Assembly (NCBI GenBank): GCA_017390595.1
Contig: JAFPBC010000049.1
Location: 1-27,172 of the forward strand
Direction: 5' to 3'
Source: Selenomonadales bacterium
Lineage (GTDB): Bacteria; Bacillota; Negativicutes; RGIG982
DNA length: 27,172 bases
Shown: piece after piece, positions 16,280 through 22,900 of the stretch
How positions within the stretch are numbered: the stretch's first letter is position 1
Layout of the letters: each line of letters opens with the position of its first letter
Position numbers and translations under genes: made by a program
Notes under the pieces: generated by a model
What the model was told of the DNA's origin: nothing
Database searches by the model: none
The model's input: only the letters and a program-made list of their open reading frames with translations

Positions 16280-16690
16280 CTATTCCTTCGCCGCGCGGGA
16301 CAACTTACCGAGCACACCGTTGATAAACTTCGGCGAACGGTCTGTACCGAAACGTTTCGCGAGTTCGACTGCTTCATTGATAGCGATCCCGTCATCGATC
16401 TTTTCTGCTTGATGTTTCATCTCATAAACAGCAATACGCAAGATATTGCGGTCAACAGCAGGCATACGCGATACTTTCCAGTCTTGTGCATACATCGACA
16501 ATTCCGCGTCGATCGCTTCTTTTTGTGCTGTTACACCATCGACCAACTGCTGTGCGTACATCATTGCACTGCTCGTCAAGGATTTATTTTCTTCTTTGAT
16601 ATTTTCTAAAATAGATTGTGTCTCTGCTTCATTGAATTCCAAATGGAACAACGCCTGCAAAGCAAATTCTCGTGCCATACTGCGACTCAT
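16280..16690 (-). CDS. nusB: Transcription antitermination factor NusB
   Basis: A 136-residue all-helical protein of the NusB family, which with S10 binds boxA RNA for rRNA antitermination. Typical blocks are REFALQALFHLEFN at the N-terminus, MPAVDRNILRIAVYEM and IAINEAVELAKRFGTDRSPKFINGVLGKL at the C-terminus. The ATG at 16690 has AGGTG 4 bases upstream, a tight spacing. An internal ATG four codons later is less likely. Its position downstream of an asp23-family gene matches yqhY-nusB of B. subtilis. Confidence 0.95.
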   Translation of the reverse strand: MSRSMAREFALQALFHLEFNEAETQSILENIKEENKSLTSSAMMYAQQLVDGVTAQKEAIDAELSMYAQDWKVSRMPAVDRNILRIAVYEMKHQAEKIDDGIAINEAVELAKRFGTDRSPKFINGVLGKLSRAAKE

Positions 16691-16711
16691 ACTTCACCTG
16701 ATCCCTTCTGC

Positions 16712-16939
16712 TTATCTGCGATAATGAAACGGCCAAAACCGATCTATCATTTCTACAATACTTTCTTCTTCATCGACACGTTTACCGATAACATAACCAA
16801 AGACCCCACACGCTACAATGAACAGGGTATTGAATAAACCGAATACGATGATCAATATGCCGACAAACATACCGATAATGGCACCGACCGTTTTACCGTT
16901 GTGGTCTTGCCATAGATTTTCCAATAATTTCAGATTCAT
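16712..16939 (-). CDS. DUF2273 small membrane protein
   Basis: A 75-residue protein with two closely spaced membrane helices (about residues 17-52), a GKTVGAIIGMFVGI start typical of DUF2273, and a basic C-terminus. Such proteins are usually encoded beside Asp23 and AmaP and are thought to belong to the same envelope-associated assembly. The ATG at 16939 has GGGGTGG upstream. It follows amaP by 18 bases. Function is not established. Confidence 0.85.
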   Translation of the reverse strand: MNLKLLENLWQDHNGKTVGAIIGMFVGILIIVFGLFNTLFIVACGVFGYVIGKRVDEEESIVEMIDRFWPFHYRR

Positions 16940-16957
16940 TTTTCCACCCCATCTCGA

Positions 16958-17506
16958 TTAGTTAACGCGTCTTTTCACTTTGAACTGATTCGAAATGTCT
17001 TCTACCATGACTTCAATGTCGCCAAGTTCCAATCCTGCCGTCGTTTTCATGTAATCTTTCACACGCTCTTTGACTTCATTGGCAACTGTCGGAACATTGC
17101 AGTCGGGGCTCACGATCAAACGGAGCGAAGCACGAATACCGCGTTTATCATCATGATGAGAGCGGATCTTTACACCGCGTACACCTTTGATCGAGCAGGT
17201 GATATCTTCCAACAGATTTTCGATAGCAGACATCGAAATATGAACATCACCGAATTCTGTTTTGTGAATGATCATTTCGCGTTTGCTCGGGCGACGATGA
17301 ATGAGCAAGAAAAGCCATTGTACGCTGACGCCGAGCAACACGAGCCCGATGATCGCCACCTGCCAATTGTTGTAGACATACTGTGTGAAACTGTCTTCGA
17401 TCAACGCAAGCGGGATAAGACCCAATGCCGCACCGATGACTCCACAAGCAAAAACTGCCAACAGTATATTATAAATAATAAAAATAATGCGTCCTAGTGT
17501 TTCCAT
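16958..17506 (-). CDS. amaP: Alkaline shock response membrane anchor protein AmaP
   Basis: A 182-residue protein with two membrane helices (about residues 6-35 and 48-68). A cytosolic Asp23-like domain follows, with FGDVHISMSAIENLLEDITCSIKGVRGVKI and NEVKERVKDYMKTTAGLE. In Staphylococcus aureus AmaP tethers Asp23 to the membrane and takes part in the cell-envelope stress response. The ATG at 17506 has GGAAGGAG 5 bases upstream, and it starts 12 bases after the Asp23-family gene. The arrangement suggests the two proteins form one complex together with the DUF2273 product. Confidence 0.88.
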   Translation of the reverse strand: METLGRIIFIIYNILLAVFACGVIGAALGLIPLALIEDSFTQYVYNNWQVAIIGLVLLGVSVQWLFLLIHRRPSKREMIIHKTEFGDVHISMSAIENLLEDITCSIKGVRGVKIRSHHDDKRGIRASLRLIVSPDCNVPTVANEVKERVKDYMKTTAGLELGDIEVMVEDISNQFKVKRRVN

Positions 17507-17518
17507 AACTGCTCCTTC

Positions 17519-17911
17519 CTAACGTACCCGAATATCTTCCTCTTTGCCTTCAGCAAAGCCGACACCTTGCACATGAACATTGACTTCGATGACTTCAAGT
17601 CCCGTCATCGATTCAATGGCTCTTTTTACATTTTCTTGTACCGTCAATGCAATATCGGGAATACGCACACCGTATTCTACAATGACAAAAAGGTCTACTG
17701 CGGCTTCACGCTCACCGACCTCTACTTTTACACCTTTGGCCATATTCTTTTTCCCGAGCATCTCGGCAATACCGCCGACAAGCCCGCCACTCATGCCCGC
17801 AACACCGGGGATCTCCGTTGCCGCCAAGCCTGCTACGATCGCCACGACTTCATCGGCAATGCGTATCGTGCCGACATCATTATGTTCGATTCGATCAAAT
17901 TTTGTATCCAT
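17519..17911 (-). CDS. Asp23/Gls24 family envelope stress response protein
   Basis: A 130-residue Asp23/Gls24 (YqhY/YloU) protein. IRIADEVVAIVAGLAATEIPGVAGM, VDLFVIVEYGVRIPDIALTVQENVKRAIESMTGLEVIEVNVHVQGV are the family blocks, read here in part from residue 15 to 115. Its place before nusB corresponds to yqhY of B. subtilis, although yqhY there follows accB-accC, which are missing here. The ATG at 17911 is clear, with AGGAGGGG just upstream; 39 further upstream codons in frame run into the leader and are rejected. A sigma-A-type promoter precedes it. Confidence 0.92.
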   Translation of the reverse strand: MDTKFDRIEHNDVGTIRIADEVVAIVAGLAATEIPGVAGMSGGLVGGIAEMLGKKNMAKGVKVEVGEREAAVDLFVIVEYGVRIPDIALTVQENVKRAIESMTGLEVIEVNVHVQGVGFAEGKEEDIRVR

Positions 17912-17920
17912 ACCACCCCT

Positions 17921-17932
17921 CCTAAATTTAGG
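17921..17932. promoter_or_regulatory. Palindrome overlapping the asp23-family ribosome site
   Basis: CCTAAATTTAGG is a perfect 12-base palindrome whose right half runs into AGGAGGGG, the ribosome site for the Asp23-family gene. It could be an operator or could partly hide the ribosome site in RNA. The palindrome is seen directly; the role is inference. Confidence 0.4.
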
Positions 17933-17966
17933 ATGACTTTTTAATAAAAAAATGTCTATTCGCTTT

Positions 17967-17995
17967 ATTATATCAAACTTTCTTCTCTTATACAA
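17967..17995 (-). promoter_or_regulatory. Sigma-A-type promoter for the asp23-family/amaP/nusB unit
   Basis: TTGTAT, 17 bases, then TATAAT on the minus strand: a perfect -10 box, the best spacing, and half of the -35 consensus. Transcription would start near 17960, about 50 bases before the ATG. It lets this unit be expressed apart from the upstream sporulation operon, after which no terminator is visible. Confidence 0.65.
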
Positions 17996-18014
17996 ACAGT
18001 TCCTGTCGATTCTG

Positions 18015-18503
18015 TTACGGTTTCGCACGAATTAAAATATGTTCTTTTTTTACACCGCTGATACGTTCGATAAGCGATGACAATTCAATGACCTCTTCTC
18101 GCATCAGGGAGTCTGTCCGCACGATGACGGTAGCAGAATCACTTTGGCAAAACACGAGCGCATCATCGAAACCTCTCGCCTTGATGATCGTCTCGATCTC
18201 GGATTCTGCTTGACGATTCTTATCGGACTCCCAAAGTGCCGTCTGTTTTTCTCGACGCACCGTTTTGTCCTCCTCTGCCTCGATCGCTTGTGCAAGCAGT
18301 TCGCGCGCTTCGCTTCGATGTCTGTCACGCGCGATGCGAAGCTCGATATAATCATCCGTTTTTATCACATCTTCCGTTTGCACCATAGCGGGAAGTGATT
18401 CCTCTTTCGTTTCACTCTGCCATATCACGACTGTACTTACAAGAAGCATAACAAGCAGACACCCCAAACCAATATACCGTTTCCACTTATTCCAGCATAT
18501 CAT
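18015..18503 (-). CDS. spoIIIAH: Stage III sporulation protein AH
   Basis: A 162-residue protein with one N-terminal membrane helix (about residues 9-28), a charged helical linker and a C-terminal ring-building domain of the YscJ/FliF type (SEIETIIKARGFDDALVF, then VRTDSLMREEVIELSSLIERISGVKKEHILI). In B. subtilis SpoIIIAH in the mother-cell membrane pairs with SpoIIQ in the forespore membrane. It is shorter than the roughly 218 residues of that protein, mainly in the linker. The ATG at 18503 has GGGAGGGA 8 bases upstream and overlaps the spoIIIAG stop by 4 bases. It is the last gene of the operon. Confidence 0.9.
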   Translation of the reverse strand: MICWNKWKRYIGLGCLLVMLLVSTVVIWQSETKEESLPAMVQTEDVIKTDDYIELRIARDRHRSEARELLAQAIEAEEDKTVRREKQTALWESDKNRQAESEIETIIKARGFDDALVFCQSDSATVIVRTDSLMREEVIELSSLIERISGVKKEHILIRAKP

Positions 18504-19087
18504 CTTGCTGTTCCCTCCCGTTTTTTAGCTAATACTTTGATACGATACGCAGCTACGCCCGTCGCCGTTTCGACCGCGTCACGAATATCTTCCCGAACAG
18601 CAGACGAAGTACCGCCCTCGGCAACGACAAGCACACCTTTGATCACAGGTCTGAGCGTCCGTTTGGCAATCGGCGACTCTGTTCCGTTTTCGCGCCGCAT
18701 CGGCAACTCTTCCGTTATCTTCTCTTCTATCGTCGAAGCACCATTTTTTCCTTCTGTTACGGTACGCTTCTCATGTGTACGATTTTTCTCATGTTCTATC
18801 CGTTTTTCTTCCTCTATCTGTACGATAACATCGACAGCCCCCGCACCATCTATCGAAGACAATATCTTCTCCAATTTTTCTTCCCATGCTTGTTCATCCG
18901 AACGTCTCACTTCGGCCGTGTATGTAATATCACTACTCGGAGATACTGCTTTTTCTTCTTCGAACAGCGGTGCACCGAGCATCAATGCCAATCCCAATCC
19001 GCCGACAGCCATCAATCTCGGATACCGAACGATATCTCTCCATCGATGCCATATCTGCCGAATCTCTCCGTTATCTTTTGGGTTCAT
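18500..19087 (-). CDS. spoIIIAG: Stage III sporulation protein AG
   Basis: A 195-residue protein with one membrane helix (about residues 24-42) and a ring-building domain. Inside the domain lies a charged insertion rich in Glu, Lys and Arg (KRIEHEKNRTHEKRTVTEGK), as in other SpoIIIAG proteins, where it forms a beta-barrel around the pore. The end VLVVAEGG...VREDIRDAVETATGVAAYRIKVL is the conserved part. It is shorter than B. subtilis SpoIIIAG (about 229). The ATG at 19087 has AAGGAGG 9 bases upstream and lies within the end of spoIIIAF (17-base overlap). A longer upstream frame is a shadow of spoIIIAF. Confidence 0.92.
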   Translation of the reverse strand: MNPKDNGEIRQIWHRWRDIVRYPRLMAVGGLGLALMLGAPLFEEEKAVSPSSDITYTAEVRRSDEQAWEEKLEKILSSIDGAGAVDVIVQIEEEKRIEHEKNRTHEKRTVTEGKNGASTIEEKITEELPMRRENGTESPIAKRTLRPVIKGVLVVAEGGTSSAVREDIRDAVETATGVAAYRIKVLAKKREGTAR

Positions 19088-19565
19088 CTTTTTTGCCTCC
19101 TTGCATGACCGATACCACACCATACGGTAGTTCAAACGCATCACAAAGTTCTCTTGCCAGCATCTTGCTCGGCATCTTATCCATCGTGATAATGACCGAC
19201 TGCACAAAGGCCTCCTTATCGTTCAGTTGTACGTTTACTGCAACACTCGCCCCATAATACCCTTTCTCCGCCAAATACGATGATATCTTATACCTCAGAC
19301 CTTGTTCATACGCAGTTGCCATAAAGGCGGGCGGGTCTATCGCATGACCTGCCGAGCTGTGTGACAAGTCTTGCCGAGATATCTCCATCGGATGATGATC
19401 ATATATCCATACAACGACAGGTTTTAAGATCGTTACCAAAAGCAGCAGGCCCGCTACGACACGAACAAAATTTTCTACCGATGAACGAGGTATCAGAAGT
19501 TCCAAAAAAACGATAAACACCAACAGTACAACGATCTCACGCATCCATCCGCTCAAAAGCTCCAT
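19071..19565 (-). CDS. spoIIIAF: Stage III sporulation protein AF
   Basis: A 164-residue protein with two N-terminal membrane helices (about 8-26 and 33-52, separated by a short RSSVENFVRV loop) and a soluble C-terminal domain with a further ring-building-like fold. MELLSGWMREIVVLLVFIVF is a typical start. It is shorter than the B. subtilis protein (about 206). The ATG at 19565 has AGGAGG 6 bases upstream; the spoIIIAE stop lies 10 bases before it. It belongs to the mother-cell complex formed at engulfment. Confidence 0.9.
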   Translation of the reverse strand: MELLSGWMREIVVLLVFIVFLELLIPRSSVENFVRVVAGLLLLVTILKPVVVWIYDHHPMEISRQDLSHSSAGHAIDPPAFMATAYEQGLRYKISSYLAEKGYYGASVAVNVQLNDKEAFVQSVIITMDKMPSKMLARELCDAFELPYGVVSVMQGGKKDEPKR

Positions 19566-19575
19566 CTCATACCTC

Positions 19576-20736
19576 CTAGCGCATCATGACAGACATACTG
19601 CCAACTCCGACGATAATCGTGATCGTCAAAAAGAAAATGAGCGCGACAGATAGCGTAACAGCAAAAAGCAACAGTATATGCGTTCCGAGTTGTGTCAAAC
19701 AGCTTGCCAGCCGCTCTTCTCCCATCGGTTGTATCAGCGCGCCGCCCGCTTTCATCAAAAATGCCAGTACCAAAAGTTTTATAAGCGGAACAAGACAAAC
19801 GGTCGCGACCGTCACCATACCGAAAATACCGACTGCATTTTTTAAGATAAGCGATGCTCCGAATATCACATCGACCGAATCGGCAAACATCTTCCCGACG
19901 AGCGGGACAAAATTTCCTACCGCAAACTTCGCTGTCCGAAGACCCAGACCGTCTGCTATCCCTCCCGATACACCTTGCACCGCAAGCAATCCCGTAAACA
20001 ACATCATTCCAAATCCGAACAATATCATACCGCCTTGTCGGATCAACGATGCCAATTGCCCCAGTCGATACGTCCGCGAAAAATAATTGAGCGAATCAAG
20101 AACGGCCGTCAACAAAAACATCGGCAATATCACCGTTTTCATCAAGACACCGAGCACATTTACAGCGAATAACATCAGCGGTGTAAACAGCGCCGCACTC
20201 GTAATGGCACCAACTGCCGTAAGCAAAAATAATAGCAGCGGCAATAGCGCTTCCATAAAACCTATCATCGCATCGATCGTTTGCTCCGCAAGCATCACCG
20301 CAGATGTAAACGCTTTCATCCCAATGATGAGCAGAAAAATAAAACATATGCTGTACGACAAGACGGCTATCTCTGACGAACGAAACGAATGCTGCAGTTG
20401 CTGCATCAACACGCACAATACCGCCAAAAACAAGAGCTTGCCCAAAAGATGCAGCTGCGATGTGAACTCACGGAAAAATATTTGCTGTAACGCACGCGCC
20501 CATGTTTCGGGTGCAAAAGTGATGCCTTCGGTCGCTATCCGTCTGACCATATCAAGCGTAAGCGGAGACAAGTCAAGCATCAGATCACGATTGATATTCG
20601 CGATCTCACGATCAAGTGCGTCCATGCCGAGCGAATCGAACATATCTTGGCTGATGAATTCATCCGCGCTTGCACCTTCCGCAACCCCCATACTCCATAC
20701 GAAAAATATAACGACAAGCCATATCCATCTTCTCAT
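19576..20736 (-). CDS. spoIIIAE: Stage III sporulation protein AE
   Basis: A 386-residue multipass membrane protein. It begins with a signal-peptide-like stretch (MRRWIW...GVAEGASADE, likely cleaved after ASA). A soluble region to about residue 90 and about seven hydrophobic helices follow. SLIRQGGMILFGFGMMLFTGLLAVQG is recognisable SpoIIIAE sequence, as is GNFVPLVGKMFADSVD. Length is close to B. subtilis (about 399). The ATG at 20736 overlaps the spoIIIAD stop (ATGA). It is proposed to form the membrane part of the channel complex. Confidence 0.95.
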   Translation of the reverse strand: MRRWIWLVVIFFVWSMGVAEGASADEFISQDMFDSLGMDALDREIANINRDLMLDLSPLTLDMVRRIATEGITFAPETWARALQQIFFREFTSQLHLLGKLLFLAVLCVLMQQLQHSFRSSEIAVLSYSICFIFLLIIGMKAFTSAVMLAEQTIDAMIGFMEALLPLLLFLLTAVGAITSAALFTPLMLFAVNVLGVLMKTVILPMFLLTAVLDSLNYFSRTYRLGQLASLIRQGGMILFGFGMMLFTGLLAVQGVSGGIADGLGLRTAKFAVGNFVPLVGKMFADSVDVIFGASLILKNAVGIFGMVTVATVCLVPLIKLLVLAFLMKAGGALIQPMGEERLASCLTQLGTHILLLFAVTLSVALIFFLTITIIVGVGSMSVMMR

Positions 20737-21119
20737 GGCATCAACCGCAGTATCGTATCGAGCGCAAACGCGATGATAGGTACCGCCATCACGAGTATCA
20801 TCACTTTACCCGCAAGTTCTATCTTACTTGCTATCGCACCCTCTCCCGCATCACGACAGACTTGTGCACCGAATTCGACGAGATACGAGATGCCAATGAT
20901 CTTCAGCAAGATGATAAGGTACATCTCCCCGATGCCTGCCCGCTTTGCCATCTCGGTAAAAAGCTCGATGATCATGCGGAGTTTGTCCAATACAAGAAAA
21001 AAAACGATGCCCGCAACCACGATCGTGATCTGCACCGCAAGTTCGGGATGTGACCGTCTTACTACCAATATCAATAAAACTGCCGTTATTCCGATCCCGA
21101 TGACCTGTACCATATCCAT
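20733..21119 (-). CDS. spoIIIAD: Stage III sporulation protein AD
   Basis: A 128-residue membrane protein with four hydrophobic segments, close in length to the B. subtilis protein (about 133). GIGEMYLIILLKIIGISYLVEFGAQVCRDAGEGAIASKIELAGK contains the family's typical sequence in its second half. The ATG at 21119 has GAGGTG 5 bases upstream and follows spoIIIAC by 9 bases. It overlaps spoIIIAE by ATGA. Confidence 0.95.
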   Translation of the reverse strand: MDMVQVIGIGITAVLLILVVRRSHPELAVQITIVVAGIVFFLVLDKLRMIIELFTEMAKRAGIGEMYLIILLKIIGISYLVEFGAQVCRDAGEGAIASKIELAGKVMILVMAVPIIAFALDTILRLMP

Positions 21120-21128
21120 CTTCTCACC

Positions 21129-21326
21129 TCACGATAGCCGAAACACATCTTGCACCGTGCGAAACAGTCGTCCAAGTAATTGCACGATCCATAATAACAC
21201 CAACGCAAATGCCGCCAATGTACAAAGATGTGCCATATCTTCTTTGCCGGCTTGCTTCAGCGCCATATGAATGACCGATATCAATATCCCGACACCCGCT
21301 ATCTTAAACAACAGATCCAGTTCCAT
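21129..21326 (-). CDS. spoIIIAC: Stage III sporulation protein AC
   Basis: A 65-residue protein with two membrane helices, matching the usual 65-68 residues. LDLLFKIAGVGILISVIHMALKQAGKED is the conserved core. The ATG at 21326 is chosen because AGGAGG lies 5 bases upstream and the product has the family length; a 16-codon upstream extension would overlap spoIIIAB. SpoIIIAC and SpoIIIAD are related to each other. Confidence 0.94.
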   Translation of the reverse strand: MELDLLFKIAGVGILISVIHMALKQAGKEDMAHLCTLAAFALVLLWIVQLLGRLFRTVQDVFRLS

Positions 21327-21337
21327 CTTATCCTCCT

Positions 21338-21859
21338 CTATATGCACATCAATATCATCATCAGAGCACCGCATACACCTATGTATATCGACATTTTTCC
21401 TTTTCTCTTCGCATCTGTTATCGCCGTATCTTCTATCCGTTTCAATTGCTCGACAGCAAGCCTAAGCTGTTTTTCCGTTTCGTTGCAATCCGTTCTGCCC
21501 AACTGTTCCCCCAAGAATATCAGCACATTCCATTCCGCTTGTCCAAACGAAACGTCACTCTTCATTCTTCTCTGCATTGCAGTGACTGCTTCCGAGATGC
21601 GGCATCGTCTGTCTCCTGTCAATCGCTCCGACAAATACAGAAACATTTTCTTTACAGCATCCTCACCACATCCGTTCACACAATCGCGAAATCCGTCTGC
21701 CAAAAACATCTCACCGTATAATATCTGTGTTTCCAGTGCAGATAATGCTTGTATGAGCGCACGGATCTGACGCGGTCTGGCCCACAACTCTCTTGCACGA
21801 AACACTCCCATACCGACTCCTGCCGATAAGATAAGTACGACGCCAAGACCCGATATCAT
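21338..21859 (-). CDS. spoIIIAB: Stage III sporulation protein AB
   Basis: A 173-residue protein with a membrane helix at each end and a helical soluble middle. The middle resembles type II/IV secretion GspF/PilC-like platform proteins (ALETQILYGEMFLADGF, then SFGQAEWNVLIFLGEQLGRTD). Length equals B. subtilis (about 171). The ATG at 21859 overlaps the spoIIIAA stop (ATGA); a GTG three codons upstream is possible but less likely. It is thought to act with the SpoIIIAA ATPase. Confidence 0.94.
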   Translation of the reverse strand: MISGLGVVLILSAGVGMGVFRARELWARPRQIRALIQALSALETQILYGEMFLADGFRDCVNGCGEDAVKKMFLYLSERLTGDRRCRISEAVTAMQRRMKSDVSFGQAEWNVLIFLGEQLGRTDCNETEKQLRLAVEQLKRIEDTAITDAKRKGKMSIYIGVCGALMMILMCI

Positions 21860-22794
21860 ATCGCACACTCTCTGATATCATCACGACTGATGACCTTCCG
21901 AACAGTTCCCATCCTCGGTTTGTTATCCAGAAAAATGATGCACGAAAACAACGCAAACAATTCTCGCTCGGTTTTGTTCATACGCGCCAGGACATCTTCG
22001 ATATCTCTTCCATGAAGCGTAGCCATTACAGCAATACCCGCATGAACAGCTTCTTCTACCGCTGTGATATCTTCTCTTCGTCCCAACTCATCTGTAACAA
22101 TGACCGCAGGGCTCATCGCACGGATCAGCATCATCATGGCGGATGCTTTCGGCGCACCGTCTATCACTTCGGTTCGCGCACCTACATTTAGTCGCGGTAT
22201 TCCTTGATATGCACCTGCTATCTCCGAGCGTTCATCGGCTACGCCAACGACAACACCACATCGTCCGCAACTCTCATCACCATCACTCAATTGTCGCACC
22301 AGATCGCGCAATATCGTCGTCTTACCGCTGTACGGCGGAGCAACGATAAGCGTGTTCTGTACCCGCCCATCTTTCCACACATACGGCAGTATGCTATCCG
22401 CAGAGCCGATGACCTCGCGAGCGATACGAATGACCAACGAGTGGATATGCTTCAACATCTTGATCTCGCCACGAGTGATGACCGCCTGTCCCGCCATACC
22501 GATACGATGTCCGCCGCGTATTGTGATATATCCGTTTTTGAGTTCACTTTCCATTGCATATCGCGAATGATGGCAACAGGACGATATAACACGCTCCAAA
22601 CATTGTGCCGTGATTCTCTCATGCGAAACCGCAACTTCTGCCACCCCATATCGCAGCCTTATCGGCTCTCCGACACGCAAACGGATCTCGCTGATACGTT
22701 CTTCGCGAAGTGCATCTTCTTCCCGAATGACCTGTCCCCATTTCTCGGGCAAAAAAGGAAAAATATCTTCTTCTAAGATCGTGTCTGTTTTCAT
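21856..22794 (-). CDS. spoIIIAA: Stage III sporulation protein AA (secretion-type ATPase)
   Basis: A 312-residue ATPase of the PilT/GspE-like group that heads the spoIIIA operon. The P-loop is APPYSGKTT at residues 152-160, with alanine where glycine is usual. VADERSEIAGAYQGIPRLNVG and VIVTDELGRREDITAVEEAVHAG form the Walker B and sensor region. In B. subtilis ATP hydrolysis by SpoIIIAA is needed for forespore gene expression after engulfment. The ATG at 22794 has AAGGCGG 7 bases upstream. An ATG at 22800 is the alternative; the ATG at 22830 lies within a sigma-E-like promoter and is rejected. Confidence 0.95.
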   Translation of the reverse strand: MKTDTILEEDIFPFLPEKWGQVIREEDALREERISEIRLRVGEPIRLRYGVAEVAVSHERITAQCLERVISSCCHHSRYAMESELKNGYITIRGGHRIGMAGQAVITRGEIKMLKHIHSLVIRIAREVIGSADSILPYVWKDGRVQNTLIVAPPYSGKTTILRDLVRQLSDGDESCGRCGVVVGVADERSEIAGAYQGIPRLNVGARTEVIDGAPKASAMMMLIRAMSPAVIVTDELGRREDITAVEEAVHAGIAVMATLHGRDIEDVLARMNKTERELFALFSCIIFLDNKPRMGTVRKVISRDDIRECAI

Positions 22795-22815
22795 GTTCAT
22801 TCCGCCTTTCACTTC

Positions 22816-22843
22816 ATTGTATGCACGCATCGCTCAGCTATGC
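22816..22843 (-). promoter_or_regulatory. Sigma-E-like (mother-cell) promoter for the spoIIIA operon
   Basis: On the minus strand CATACAAT is an exact match to the B. subtilis sigma-E -10 consensus as I know it. GCATAGC lies 13 bases upstream, matching the -35 box at five of seven positions, with permitted spacing. A transcript would begin near 22809, about 15 bases before the start codon, leaving the AAGGCGG site intact. It lies between the upstream terminator and spoIIIAA, where the operon promoter is expected. Confidence 0.7.
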
Positions 22844-22862
22844 TTCTTTTCCTCTCAGAGAC

Positions 22863-22900
22863 ACAAAAAAGCAAGCACAAAATCGTGCTTGCTTTTTTGT
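22863..22900 (-). terminator. Strong intrinsic terminator after the VanW gene
   Basis: ACAAAAAAGCAAGCAC and its exact complement form a 16-bp arm pair around a 6-base loop. The stem core GCAAGCAC is flanked by an A-run and a T-run, so it could stop transcription on both strands. It begins immediately at the VanW stop codon and separates that transcript from the sporulation operon. Confidence 0.92.

Noticed and set aside
22795..22830. Upstream start of spoIIIAA at 22830
   Set aside because: The extra codons coincide with the sigma-E-like -10 box, and the good ribosome site serves the ATG at 22794.
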